A DNA stretch of 46,990 bases, taken from the NCBI GenBank assembly GCA_040403495.1, contig JBBAKM010000024.1:1-46990 (forward strand), written 5' to 3'. The notes beneath the pieces were generated by a model. The model was given only the letters and a program-made list of their open reading frames with translations. It was not told the origin of the DNA and did not search any database. A program made the position numbers and the translations under genes. Below are positions 1-8,486 of this stretch, piece after piece; position 1 is the first letter of the stretch, and the number at the start of each line of letters is the position of its first letter. The stretch is from JABMMZ01 sp040403495 (GTDB lineage: Bacteria; Bacteroidota; Bacteroidia; NS11-12g; UBA955).

Positions 1-61
1 AAATTAATGGTTTTTTGTCTAATTTTAATGCGTACTGTTTTTGGGGGAGCTTACAGATGGA

Positions 62-829
62 ATGGAAATATTAAAATATGTTTTACTAGAAGATAATGAT
101 TCTAATTTCAGATTAGTGGGATTATTTAATAATAAAAATGAAAAGTCTTACGGGATGTTTCAAATGTTTCTAAATTTTAATTTAGAAGAGACTAAAACAA
201 CATTTTACCTAACACTTACAGATAAAAATTCATTACCGGAAAAAGATGCAAATCACGAAATTTTGTTTAACAATAATTCATTTAAACATTACATAAAAAC
301 AATTAATGACAATCATATACTTATATTCAATCCTATCAAAGGTCATAATGTAGTTTCAAGACAGGGATATTCATATCAAAGTATTGTAAATCCAATAGTT
401 GGAAATATTTGGATATTAAATTTTGAAAAAAATGGGGAAATATTTGTAAATAAAATTAATCTCCTTCAAAATACAAGCTCTCCTCATTCAGTTAATGTTT
501 CATATTCAAAAAGCATTTCATATTTGTTGAAAGTGGTTGATAATCAGATTACATTTGTTTTTTATGACGATAAAAAAAACAGTGAAAAGGATAATAAACT
601 TGTCACATGTGATTTTAGTAATACCACAGTTTTAATGTCTTGTAATTATGATATTAATTTAAATAAAGTAAGTGACAAAAGAATTATTGGAAATACTAAG
701 GAAGTGATTTTTTTCATTGAATTTGAAGAATTAACACCTGAAGTAAATGGAGAAAAAGTAACTTATTTTTATATTGGAAAAAAAACAGATCTTGCAAAGA
801 AATATCATCTTTACAAACTCCATTTTTAG
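62..829 (+). CDS. Hypothetical protein, unrecognised family
   Basis: An open frame of 255 codons from the ATG at 62; a TTG at 41 would add seven residues, and the frame is closed by a TAA at 26-28, so the gene is not obviously cut by the window edge. The protein is rich in Asn, Lys and aromatic residues, has no signal peptide or membrane segment, and shows alternating hydrophobic stretches suggesting a mostly beta structure (for example around the WILNFEKNGEIF segment near residue 120). I recognise no family or catalytic motif. It could be the 3' part of a longer beta-rich protein that has lost its front. No partner gene follows in tight spacing; the next gene starts about 155 bases later from its own promoter. 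Confidence 0.6.
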   Translation: MEILKYVLLEDNDSNFRLVGLFNNKNEKSYGMFQMFLNFNLEETKTTFYLTLTDKNSLPEKDANHEILFNNNSFKHYIKTINDNHILIFNPIKGHNVVSRQGYSYQSIVNPIVGNIWILNFEKNGEIFVNKINLLQNTSSPHSVNVSYSKSISYLLKVVDNQITFVFYDDKKNSEKDNKLVTCDFSNTTVLMSCNYDINLNKVSDKRIIGNTKEVIFFIEFEELTPEVNGEKVTYFYIGKKTDLAKKYHLYKLHF

Positions 830-933
830 AGGTTAATTTTCTTATAAAAATTAAAGTTTTATTGTAAGTTTGGCTTGGAGGATTTAGAGGGAGCGATGCA
901 GTTTGTTAAAATGCCAATTATTGCATATTATAA

Positions 934-964
934 TTTGCATTTTAATCTAAATTAACTATATTTG
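934..964 (+). promoter_or_regulatory. Promoter of the XRE regulator gene
   Basis: TTTG at 934-937 and TATATTTG at 957-964 are separated by 19 bases, matching the Bacteroidota -33/-7 consensus (TTTG, spacer of about 19, TAnnTTTG). It shows that the TTG at 962 cannot be the start codon, because it lies in the -7 box. Confidence 0.65.
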
Positions 965-985
965 CATAATATAATATGTAAATTT

Positions 986-1255
986 ATGATTTTAGAGGTG
1001 CGTACAGTCGATGGGGTGAAAAAAAACACTGCCCAACTAATTAAAAGTTTGCGGAAGAAAAATGGGTTGTCACAAGCAGAACTTGCCGAAAAATTGAATG
1101 TTTCACGCATCACTATTCAAAACATGGAAGCAGCACAAAATGTTACAATAGATACTTTTCTTAAAGCATTGAAGCATTTTCATTTACTTGATAAATTCAA
1201 CGATTTTACAACAGTAGAAATAGAAAACACCAAAATTCCATCCCTATATAAATGA
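986..1255 (+). CDS. XRE-family helix-turn-helix transcriptional regulator
   Basis: An 89-residue protein starting at ATG 986. The frame runs back to a TTG at 962, but that codon lies inside the -7 promoter box, so 986 (or GTG 1016) is the better start. Residues about 15-65 form a classic HTH_3/XRE domain (IKSLRKKNGLSQAELAEKLN, then VSRITIQNMEAAQ as the recognition helix region). A short tail of about 25 residues follows. Such small XRE proteins are often antitoxins of HipA-type or other toxin pairs, but no toxin gene follows here: the next genes are convergent. It is therefore either an orphan regulator or a solitary antitoxin. Domain assignment is firm; the role is not. Confidence 0.8.
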   Translation: MILEVRTVDGVKKNTAQLIKSLRKKNGLSQAELAEKLNVSRITIQNMEAAQNVTIDTFLKALKHFHLLDKFNDFTTVEIENTKIPSLYK

Positions 1256-1306
1256 GTAAGAATAGTATTATTAGTTTTTGGTGCTTTTAACAATTGTTAA
1301 TTAGAT

Positions 1307-1344
1307 TATCGCTTCATCGAAACAGTAGGTTTGATGAAGCGATA
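1307..1344. terminator. Hairpin between convergent genes
   Basis: A perfect 12-base inverted repeat (arms 1307-1318 and 1333-1344, core ATCGCTTCATC) with a 14-base loop lies between the convergent XRE regulator and antitoxin genes. It has no strong T-tract, so it may be a weak bidirectional terminator or an RNA-stabilising hairpin. Confidence 0.45.
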
Positions 1345-1375
1345 CAATAAGTAACAAAACTTTTCTTAATTTATT

Positions 1376-1675
1376 CTACTGAATTGTTAAATTGATTTTA
1401 CGTCCTAATCCAAATTCTATAAGTTTATAAAGCGTAGAAAGTTGGATGTCACTGTGCCCATTTTCAATACGTGAAATAAAGCTTTTCTTAGCACCAATTT
1501 TTTCAGCAAGTTGTTCTTGAGTCATCTTAGCTAATTTTCTCTCTTCTTTAATCAATTCACCTATAGCAAAAGACTTAGCCTTAATTTCGAAGTTGGTTCT
1601 ACTTTCGGTGCCATTTTTCCCATATCTTTTGTTTAAATGTTCGGAAAAAGTCTTGATATTTTTATCTGATTTCAT
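1376..1675 (-). CDS. HigA-like antitoxin, XRE family
   Basis: A 99-residue protein with an N-terminal stretch of about 35 residues, then an XRE/HTH_3 domain (residues about 38-95: LIKEERKLAKMTQEQLAEKI, KKSFISRIENG, IQLSTLYKLIEFGLGRKINL). This layout and the closing GLGRKINLTI tail are typical of HigA antitoxins paired with Gp49-like (HigB) toxins. Its ATG overlaps the TGA stop of the upstream toxin gene by four bases (ATGA), so the two are translationally coupled with the toxin first, as in higBA operons. The antitoxin is expected to bind the toxin and repress the shared promoter near 2030. Family level is confident; activity is inferred. Confidence 0.88.
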   Translation of the reverse strand: MKSDKNIKTFSEHLNKRYGKNGTESRTNFEIKAKSFAIGELIKEERKLAKMTQEQLAEKIGAKKSFISRIENGHSDIQLSTLYKLIEFGLGRKINLTIQ

Positions 1676-2016
1676 TTTTGTTTTATTATTTGTTCGTTAA
1701 AGTAATCATTCAATATTTTTTCAGCTTTTTTTAATTCATTGCTTGGCGTTTTCTGCGATTTTTTTTGAAAACCATTGAACAATACAATTAAATTTCCTTT
1801 ATCAAAACAACAGAAGATTCTATATATGTTGCTTTCAAATTCTATCCTAATTTCATAAAGACCCTTTATATCCTCTATGCTTTTGAAAAACTTTTTAGGA
1901 ATTCGGTCAAGAATTGTAATCATAAAAAGAACTTCATCAACTTTGTCTTTCGCCTTATTATCTAGGGTTTCAAAAAAATCATTGAAATAATCTTTATAAA
2001 ATACAATTTCCCGAAT
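1672..2016 (-). CDS. RelE/HigB (Gp49-like) toxin with apparent ATT start
   Basis: The conserved C-terminal two thirds are evident: GLYEIRIEFESNIYRIFCCF, then LIVLFNGFQKKSQKTP and a final lysine-rich helix, as in Gp49-like (DUF891) HigB mRNA interferases that cleave ribosome-bound mRNA. Starting at the only nearby ATG (1923) would give 83 residues and lose the first conserved strand and helix. The frame continues upstream without a stop to 2035 and encodes REIVFYKDYFNDFFETL, which matches the usual family N-terminus (typically MREIVFYK...). At the position of the initiator Met the codon is ATT (2014-2016 on the plus strand reads AAT), preceded by AAGGA and by a TAACTTTG -7 box at 2030-2037. 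Full length is then 114 residues, normal for the family. Either ATT is used as a weak start, or the start codon has mutated and the toxin is weakened. Confidence 0.82.
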   Translation of the reverse strand: MREIVFYKDYFNDFFETLDNKAKDKVDEVLFMITILDRIPKKFFKSIEDIKGLYEIRIEFESNIYRIFCCFDKGNLIVLFNGFQKKSQKTPSNELKKAEKILNDYFNEQIIKQK

Positions 2017-2029
2017 TGATTCCTTGTTA

Positions 2030-2037
2030 CAAAGTTA
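2030..2037 (-). promoter_or_regulatory. -7 box of the toxin-antitoxin operon
   Basis: TAACTTTG on the minus strand matches the TAnnTTTG consensus and lies 13 bases before the ATT codon of the toxin. Transcription from it would begin near 2024, well upstream of the ATG at 1923, supporting the longer toxin. No convincing -33 TTTG at normal spacing is seen. Confidence 0.5.
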
Positions 2038-2260
2038 ACGAATAATGGAACAAATTAAAAATATATTTGTATTCTGAATAATAAAATATTTTAAACTTTC
2101 AATTGGATGCAATGCCAACAAAAAATAATAGAAATATCTAGTGTGATTTTGGGTTTTAAAAAGTTTAGAGAAAAAGCAGCTATATTTTTAGGTAACTATT
2201 TTTTAATGACTAATATAATCTGTTAAATTTAATCTTTGTATAAAACACCCACTATCCCCC

Positions 2261-3661
2261 CTACCTCCTCACCAACAATGCCACTGTTTCCACATGGTGT
2301 GTGTTAGGGAACATGTCTACAGCCTGCATTTTGCTTACAGTATAATGCGCCGATAACAAAGCCAAATCGCGGGCCTGTGTCGCTGAATTACAACTAATGT
2401 AAACAATTTTTTCGGGAGACATTTCAATGATTTTGTAAACCACATCGGGATGCATGCCGTCACGGGGTGGGTCAGTGATAATGACATCAGCTTTGCCATG
2501 GGTGTTGATTAACTCATCATTCAAAATGTGTTTCATGTCACCTGCGTAAAAGTGAGCATGTTCAATGCCATTTAACACAGCATTTTCTTTGGCATCTTTT
2601 ACTGCCGCTTCCACATACTCTATTCCTACTACTTGCTTGCAATGCTTAGCAACAAACAAGGCAATAGTTCCTGTTCCTGTGTATAAATCATACACATTTT
2701 CAGTGCCATTTAGTTGGGCAAATTCCCTTGCTATTTGATACAATTTAAGCGCTTGCTTGGTATTGGTTTGAAAGAAAGATTGCGGTCTTATTTTGAATTT
2801 CAAATCCTCTATCGTTTCTTCAATATAGCCTTTGCCAATCAAAGTTTCTACCGTTAAATCGCTCCATGAATCATTGCGTTTGTAATTGAATACATAACAC
2901 CATTCTACAATTTCAGGAAATTGGGTTTGAAGTGATTTGAACATGGCTTCAACTTTTGCTTTTTCTGGTTCAAAAACAATCAAAACCAACATCCATTCAT
3001 TTTTGGAATTACAACGCAACATTAAGTTTCTTAAAAAACCCAATTGTCGTCTTAAGTCAAAAAAAGAAAGTTCGTTTTGAACTGCGTATTCTTTGACCGC
3101 AACTCTAATTTTGTTGGCTATAGTTGGGGCTAAAAAACATTCCTCTAAATCGAGAATCTTATCAAACATCCCCGGTTTGTGAAACCCTAATGCGGGAATT
3201 TTACCAGGATTTTCTTTGTCAAAATGCTCTTCCCAAGCTTTGTTGCTAAAAGTAAATTCTAACTTATTGCGGTAATGAAACTGTTCATTGCATCCAACAA
3301 TAGGATAAAAAGTATCAACCTCTACTTTGGCAATTCGTTTTAAATCTTCTTCCACTTGTCGTTGTTTAAAAGACAGTTGGAGTGGATAATTTACATGTTG
3401 CCATTTGCAGCCTCCACATTGTCCAAAGTGTTTGCATGCCGGATCTACTCTCTCTTTGGAAGGTTCTATTAATTGTTCAATAACGCCCTCTGCAAAAGAA
3501 GATTTTTGTTTTGTAATTCTAACATTCGCGATATCTCCGGGAGCGCCATAAGGAATAAATATTACCTTACCATCGTGACGTGCCAAAGCTTTTCCCTCCG
3601 AGGCAGCGTCTATTATTTGTAAACCTTCAATAATGACAGGTTCAGATTTCTTTCTCGACAA
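2261..3661 (-). CDS. rlmD: 23S rRNA (uracil-1939-C5)-methyltransferase RlmD
   Basis: A 466-residue class I SAM-dependent RNA methyltransferase of the RlmD/TrmA (RumA) family. It has an N-terminal TRAM domain (residues about 8-65), the [4Fe-4S] cysteines C76, C82, C85 and C175, the SAM-binding motif VYDLYTGTGTIALF, the motif IV ITDPPRDGMHPDVV, and the catalytic nucleophile in YISCNSATQARD near residue 424. Family members methylate U1939 (or U747/U1939 in some lineages) of 23S rRNA; the exact uridine cannot be read from sequence alone. It follows the thioredoxin-like gene by only 6 bases and is probably cotranscribed from the promoter at 4283-4314. Length and motifs are all normal. Confidence 0.93.
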   Translation of the reverse strand: MSRKKSEPVIIEGLQIIDAASEGKALARHDGKVIFIPYGAPGDIANVRITKQKSSFAEGVIEQLIEPSKERVDPACKHFGQCGGCKWQHVNYPLQLSFKQRQVEEDLKRIAKVEVDTFYPIVGCNEQFHYRNKLEFTFSNKAWEEHFDKENPGKIPALGFHKPGMFDKILDLEECFLAPTIANKIRVAVKEYAVQNELSFFDLRRQLGFLRNLMLRCNSKNEWMLVLIVFEPEKAKVEAMFKSLQTQFPEIVEWCYVFNYKRNDSWSDLTVETLIGKGYIEETIEDLKFKIRPQSFFQTNTKQALKLYQIAREFAQLNGTENVYDLYTGTGTIALFVAKHCKQVVGIEYVEAAVKDAKENAVLNGIEHAHFYAGDMKHILNDELINTHGKADVIITDPPRDGMHPDVVYKIIEMSPEKIVYISCNSATQARDLALLSAHYTVSKMQAVDMFPNTHHVETVALLVRR

Positions 3662-3667
3662 AACTTA

Positions 3668-4267
3668 CTAGTTTATATATTTATTGATAAGGACATTAAA
3701 TTCAGTTGGTTCAGAATAGCCAGGATGAGCATTTATTTTGGCGTTATTGCTTAGTTCTTTCCAAAAAAAGATAGTAGGATATCCTGCATTACGACCACCA
3801 CGGTTTAAAAATTGTAACATTTGGTTAGAATTCATGGTATCGCGATTGATAATGTGTTCTGCATTAACCTCAGGATTGAATTTAACGGCTACAGCGTATT
3901 CGTTCATTTTTTGAATAATAGAACTGTCTCCAAAGGTTTGTTTGTCCATTACTTTACACCAGTAACACCAATCGGTATAACTGTCAATGATTAAAATTTT
4001 GTTTTCTTTTACCGCTTTTTTGTATCCTTCGGTCATGTTATACCATGTAATTTTATTGTTTAAAATGGTTTCTGACTTTTCATTAGATGAAACTTTAACA
4101 GGAACAACTTTTACAGGTTTTTTAACTGCAGTCGCTTTTTTAACAGGCGCTTTATTCGTTGTTGTTTTAGGAGATGTTGCCTTTGTAGGCTTAGGCTGAA
4201 ATGCAGTAGAAGAGACCCAAATGCTTAAGGTTACTATGGTGGCGATAGAGAAAATTGAACGGAACAT
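3668..4267 (-). CDS. Exported thioredoxin-fold protein
   Basis: A 199-residue protein with an N-terminal signal peptide (MFRSIFSIATIVTLSIWVSSTAF), a Thr/Lys/Pro-rich linker to about residue 60, then a thioredoxin-like domain of the Thioredoxin_7 type with the active site W-C101-Y-W-C104 followed by KVMDKQTFGD. A cis-Pro region is recognisable (NAGYPTIFFW). It should work as a periplasmic thiol oxidoreductase, reducing or isomerising disulfides, though its partner is unknown. The gene is first in an operon with rlmD, 6 bases apart; the pairing probably reflects transcription rather than shared chemistry. Confidence 0.85.
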   Translation of the reverse strand: MFRSIFSIATIVTLSIWVSSTAFQPKPTKATSPKTTTNKAPVKKATAVKKPVKVVPVKVSSNEKSETILNNKITWYNMTEGYKKAVKENKILIIDSYTDWCYWCKVMDKQTFGDSSIIQKMNEYAVAVKFNPEVNAEHIINRDTMNSNQMLQFLNRGGRNAGYPTIFFWKELSNNAKINAHPGYSEPTEFNVLINKYIN

Positions 4268-4282
4268 GGTGTTTATTTTTTA

Positions 4283-4314
4283 CAAATATAACAAAAAACA
4301 AGCCAAACTAACAA
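4283..4314 (-). promoter_or_regulatory. Promoter of the thioredoxin-rlmD operon
   Basis: On the minus strand a TTG at 4314-4312 and a TATATTTG at 4290-4283 are separated by 21 bases, matching the Bacteroidota consensus. Transcription would start about 10 bases before the ATG at 4267. Confidence 0.6.
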
Positions 4315-4429
4315 AAAGTATCTATACCAGCTTTTTCTCCAATTATTAATTTTTTAAACCCTATTTTAATATCAGTTGTTGTTGCAATAATGTCATTTGA
4401 AACAATGATAATTCTATCAAACTTTACTA

Positions 4430-4460
4430 TTTGAAAATACTATTAATTCTTTTATATTTG
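4430..4460 (+). promoter_or_regulatory. Promoter of the DUF4175-tsaB operon
   Basis: TTTG at 4430-4433 and TATATTTG at 4453-4460 with a 19-base spacer form a full-consensus Bacteroidota promoter. The expected leader to the ATG at 4492 is about 27 bases. Confidence 0.7.
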
Positions 4461-4491
4461 TGATATTGTAAATTATTAGATTCGTTTTAAA

Positions 4492-7400
4492 ATGTCAAAC
4501 AACTCAAATTCTCTTCCTGATAAAATAGATGAGTTTATAAAAAAGTACTATTTCAATCAACTTATAAAAGGGTTTTTACTCTCAATAGGTTTGTTGTTAG
4601 CCTTTTTTATTTTAGCAGTTGTGTTGGAATATTTTGGACAATTTTCTTCTGTGATTAGAACTATTTTATTTTTCTCCTACCTTTCTTTTGCGGCACTAAT
4701 TTTAATGTTTAATATCTTTAAGCCATTGCTTAAATTGTTTAAAATTGGATCACATATCTCTCATGTTGATGCTTCTAAAATTATTGGTCAACACTTTCCG
4801 GATATTAAAGACAAACTATTAAATACGCTTCAACTTCAAGCGCAATTGAGCCACTCGGAAAGCGAACTTTTAATAGCCAGTATTCAACAAAGAATTCAGG
4901 TTTTTAAACCAATTTCTTTTACAGCTGCCATCAACCTAAAGGAATCCTTTAAAAAGTACGGTCGCTACGCCTTGTTACCCCTTTCTTTGGTCATTGTTTT
5001 ATTGGTGTTTCAAAGTAATGTGATTACCAAATCAACAGGTCGCTTATTGCATTATAACCGCGAGTATAAAAAAGAAGCGCCCTTTCAAATGATATTGTTA
5101 AGCAAGGAATTAAGGGTCAATAAGCACCAAGATTTTTTGATTGAATTAGACCTTAAAGGAAAAAATATTCCCGAAGAAATGTTTGTTGTTTTGGATGGTC
5201 ACGACATAAAAATGGAATCGAGTGGAGGCAATCGCTTTTCGTATAAATTGACCAATGTGATGCAAAGCAAACAGTTTTCATTTACCGACGGAGAGTTCTC
5301 TTCGGAAGAGTATCAATTGACTGTTGTTCCTAATCCTTCATTGCTGAATTTTAATGTTAAATTGTCTTATCCATCATACACTGGCAAACCATCAGAAACG
5401 CTCAAAAATATTGGCGATTTCACAGTTCCTGAAGGCACAAGTGTGACATGGTATTTCAATACAAAAGAAGTGGATACACTCAGGTTTTTATTTCCACCCA
5501 CCACTCAAAATGCGGAACAAAATGACCAATCTTTCTCATTGAAAAAAGCAATAAGTAAAGCAACTACTTATACCTTAATTCCCATCAACAATGCTGTTAA
5601 ACCTAAGGATAGTGTTAAATATACCATTCAAGTTATAGAGGACAAACGTCCCAATATTTTTGTAGAACAAAAACAAGACAGTATCAATCCTTTTGTTTAT
5701 TATTTTTATGGAAAAGTGGAGGATGATTATGGGTTAAATAAATTGGTTTTTCATTTAAAATCTAATCAACAAAAAACCGAACAAGTGCCTGTGAAAATTG
5801 GAAAATCTTCGGATGAGGTTTTTTACATGATGGTAGATTTTAGAAATTACATTACTAAAGAAGGTGAGCAGTTTGAATATTATTTTGAAGTGTGGGATAA
5901 TGACGCGGTCAATGGAAGTAAGTCCACAAAATCGCCCGTGTTTACAAATGTTACGCCAACGACTACTTCATTAAAAGCCGATGCGGATCAAAGTCAGCAA
6001 TCTTTAAAAAACAGCATGAAGCAGTCCATGAAACAAGCCTTGGAATTGCAAAAAAAATCGCAAAGTTTGAATAAGATGTTGATGGAGAAAAACCAATTGG
6101 AATGGCAAGACCAAAAACAATTTAAGGAGTTTATTGAAGAACAAAAAAAGTTGCAAGAACAGTTGGATAAAATTCAAAAAGACAATCAATTGAACCAACT
6201 CAAAGAACAGCAGTTGAAACCTTTGGATGAGGAATTGTTAGAGAAGCAAAAGGAAATAGACAAATTGTTTAAGGAGTTAATGAGTCCAGAAATGAAGGAT
6301 TTGTTAAAGAAATTGGAGGAGGCGCTTAAAAAACAAAATAAGGAACAAATTCAACAACAGCTTGAAAAAATGAACTTGAATAACGAGGACATGAAAAAGC
6401 AGTTGGACAGAACTTTGGAACAGTTTAAACAGCTTGAATTGGAAAAGAAAATCAATGACCAAGTCAACGAATTAAAAGAGTTAGCCAAGGAACAAGAAAA
6501 GTTGAGTGAGGAAGCCTTGGACAAAAAACAGTCTCAAGAGAAGTTGAAAGAAAAGCAAGACGAAATCTCTAAAAAGTTTGAAGAGATTAAGGAAAACCTG
6601 AAGTCAATAGAAGAAAAAAACAAAGCTTTGGAACAACCAATGAATTTGGATGCAACCGATAAAGAAGAGCAACAAATTCAAGAAAGCTTAAAAGAAAGCG
6701 AACAAAGTTTAGATAAAAAGCAAAACAAGAAAGCCTCTGAAAAACAAAAAGAGGCGGCAGAAAAAATGGAGGAGTTGGCGGAGAAAATGAAAAAATCTCT
6801 CGAAAAATCTCAAGAACAACAAGAGGAAGAAGACTACTACACCCTAAGGCAATTATTAGAAAATTTGATTGAACTAAGTCATCAACAAGAGGATTTAATG
6901 CAACAATTAAAAGCCATAAGAGGTTACAGTCCTAAGTTTGTGCAATTGAGCGACAGACAAAGGGCCATAAAAATGGATGCTAAAATGATAGAAGATTCAC
7001 TTCTTACACTCAGCAAAAGACAGGTCCATATTAAATCGTTTGTCAACAAAGAATTGAGTAAAATTAATTACCAAATGGACAAATCAATAGGGCATTTGAG
7101 TAAAATAGAAACAAATCCTGCAACGGCTAGTCAGCAGTATGTAATGACTGGTTTTAATAATTTATCGGTCATGTTAAGTGAGTCTTTGAAAAAGATGCAG
7201 GAAGACATGAACGAAAAGAAAAGTAAAAAACAAAAGTCGGGTCAATGTAATAATCCGGGTAGCAAACCAGGCAACAAACCAGGTGAAAAAGCAGATCCTA
7301 AAATGAGTGGCATGAAAAAAATGCAAGATGCCCTCAACAAGCAACTCAAAGATATGAAGGATGGTAAGCAAATGGGAACGAGTCCTACTAGCGAACAGTT

Positions 7401-7818
7401 TGCTAAAATAGCAACTCAGCAAGAAGCTTTGAGAAGACAGTTAGGTAAGTTGGAACAACAACTAAAAGAACAAGGAAAAGCAGGTTCTTTGGGCGAGTTA
7501 GACAAAACCAAACAACTCATGGAGCAGCAAGAGAATGATTTGGTCAATAAGCGTTTGACGAATGAAACGATGCAGCGTATGAAAGAAATAGAGACAAGAA
7601 TGCTTGAACACGAAAAAGCCGAAAGAGAGCAAGATCAAGACGAGGAAAGGCAAGGTGAACAAGCTCAAAAAGTAGAAACAACCATTCCACCGGCCATAAA
7701 AAATTATTTGGAACAAAAAACCAAAGAGATGGAACAAATGAGAAAAGTGCCCAATGAATTAACGACGTATTACAAAGAAAGGGTTAGGCAGTATTTTAAC
7801 AAAGTTGGAAAGATATAA
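4492..7818 (+). CDS. DUF4175 family membrane and coiled-coil protein
   Basis: A 1108-residue protein of the Bacteroidota DUF4175 family. The N-terminus has two membrane helices (about residues 27-47 and 55-76) and a third near 157-175. A beta-rich periplasmic-type segment follows to about residue 490. From residue 500 to 760 the sequence is almost pure Gln/Lys/Glu/Leu heptads, a very long coiled coil; after a more conserved segment (about 780-900, with LRQLLENLIELSHQQEDLM) a second charged coiled coil leads to the C-terminus. The function is unknown; the build suggests an inner-membrane anchored fibre or scaffold facing the periplasm. The gene's TAA overlaps the ATG of tsaB by one base (TAATG), so the two are coupled, though no functional link is established. 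Confidence 0.85.
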   Translation: MSNNSNSLPDKIDEFIKKYYFNQLIKGFLLSIGLLLAFFILAVVLEYFGQFSSVIRTILFFSYLSFAALILMFNIFKPLLKLFKIGSHISHVDASKIIGQHFPDIKDKLLNTLQLQAQLSHSESELLIASIQQRIQVFKPISFTAAINLKESFKKYGRYALLPLSLVIVLLVFQSNVITKSTGRLLHYNREYKKEAPFQMILLSKELRVNKHQDFLIELDLKGKNIPEEMFVVLDGHDIKMESSGGNRFSYKLTNVMQSKQFSFTDGEFSSEEYQLTVVPNPSLLNFNVKLSYPSYTGKPSETLKNIGDFTVPEGTSVTWYFNTKEVDTLRFLFPPTTQNAEQNDQSFSLKKAISKATTYTLIPINNAVKPKDSVKYTIQVIEDKRPNIFVEQKQDSINPFVYYFYGKVEDDYGLNKLVFHLKSNQQKTEQVPVKIGKSSDEVFYMMVDFRNYITKEGEQFEYYFEVWDNDAVNGSKSTKSPVFTNVTPTTTSLKADADQSQQSLKNSMKQSMKQALELQKKSQSLNKMLMEKNQLEWQDQKQFKEFIEEQKKLQEQLDKIQKDNQLNQLKEQQLKPLDEELLEKQKEIDKLFKELMSPEMKDLLKKLEEALKKQNKEQIQQQLEKMNLNNEDMKKQLDRTLEQFKQLELEKKINDQVNELKELAKEQEKLSEEALDKKQSQEKLKEKQDEISKKFEEIKENLKSIEEKNKALEQPMNLDATDKEEQQIQESLKESEQSLDKKQNKKASEKQKEAAEKMEELAEKMKKSLEKSQEQQEEEDYYTLRQLLENLIELSHQQEDLMQQLKAIRGYSPKFVQLSDRQRAIKMDAKMIEDSLLTLSKRQVHIKSFVNKELSKINYQMDKSIGHLSKIETNPATASQQYVMTGFNNLSVMLSESLKKMQEDMNEKKSKKQKSGQCNNPGSKPGNKPGEKADPKMSGMKKMQDALNKQLKDMKDGKQMGTSPTSEQFAKIATQQEALRRQLGKLEQQLKEQGKAGSLGELDKTKQLMEQQENDLVNKRLTNETMQRMKEIETRMLEHEKAEREQDQDEERQGEQAQKVETTIPPAIKNYLEQKTKEMEQMRKVPNELTTYYKERVRQYFNKVGKI

Positions 7819-8486
7819 TGCCTGTAATTTTAAACATAGAAACCTCTGCCTCCAAATGTTCGGTTTCCATTAGCAATGATACAATTACTTATTTGCAAAG
7901 CGAAGTGCCAATGGCACATGCGGAGGTATTGGCTAACTTAATTCAACAATGTGTCCAAGATAGCGGCATTAGTTTGCCTGATTTAGATGCAGTTGCCGTA
8001 AGTGATGGCCCCGGTTCTTATACAGGTTTAAGGATTGGAATCAGTACCGCCAAAGGCTTGTGTTTGGCCATTAATAAACCACTAATTGCCATCAATACAC
8101 TTCAAATTATTGCCCAAGCTGCCAAAGAACAAAGCACTTATTCGTATTATTGGCCTATGATAGACGCCCGACGAATGGAAGTTTATCATTGTATTTTTAA
8201 TGCGCAATTAGAGGAACAATTTCCAATGAATAATGCTATTTTAGATCAAAATGATTTCTTTAATGAATACACACAATACTCTTCAATAGCCTTGTGTGGT
8301 GATGGTGCATTAAAAGTTTCAGCCTTAACAAATATCCCAGTTATTGAGGCTTTGGCAAATGCAAAATCGATGGTTCCACTGTCTAATTTAGCATTTCAAA
8401 ATCAGCAATTTGTGGACTTAGTATGCTACGAACCAAATTATTTAAAGCAAGCATCCATTACGGTTGCCAAAAAAAAAGCTAGTTGA
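7818..8486 (+). CDS. tsaB: tRNA threonylcarbamoyladenosine biosynthesis protein TsaB
   Basis: A 222-residue member of the ASKHA-fold TsaB/YeaZ family, the non-catalytic partner of TsaD in making t6A37 on tRNAs that read ANN codons. The N-terminal NIETSASKCSVSI and the signature DGPGSYTGLRIGIS (residues about 63-76) are clear, and the length is normal. It overlaps the DUF4175 stop codon by one base. Its 3' end overlaps the convergent S8 protease gene by 8 bases, leaving no room for a terminator between them. Confidence 0.92.
   Translation: MPVILNIETSASKCSVSISNDTITYLQSEVPMAHAEVLANLIQQCVQDSGISLPDLDAVAVSDGPGSYTGLRIGISTAKGLCLAINKPLIAINTLQIIAQAAKEQSTYSYYWPMIDARRMEVYHCIFNAQLEEQFPMNNAILDQNDFFNEYTQYSSIALCGDGALKVSALTNIPVIEALANAKSMVPLSNLAFQNQQFVDLVCYEPNYLKQASITVAKKKAS

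Noticed and set aside
896..955. 19-codon ORF behind a TAAGTTTG box and GGAGG-like sequence
   Set aside because: Very short, no recognisable content, and the next gene's promoter lies inside it; could be chance.
962..985. TTG start for the XRE regulator
   Set aside because: The codon is part of the TATATTTG -7 box of a well-spaced promoter, so it would not be in the mRNA; ATG 986 is preferred.
986..1255. Calling the XRE protein a HipB antitoxin
   Set aside because: No HipA or other toxin gene follows it; the adjacent toxin pair is convergent and has its own antitoxin.
4492..7818. Minus-strand ORFs opposite the DUF4175 coiled coil
   Set aside because: They are the Leu/Phe-rich antisense of CAA/AAA/GAA codons and carry no family features.
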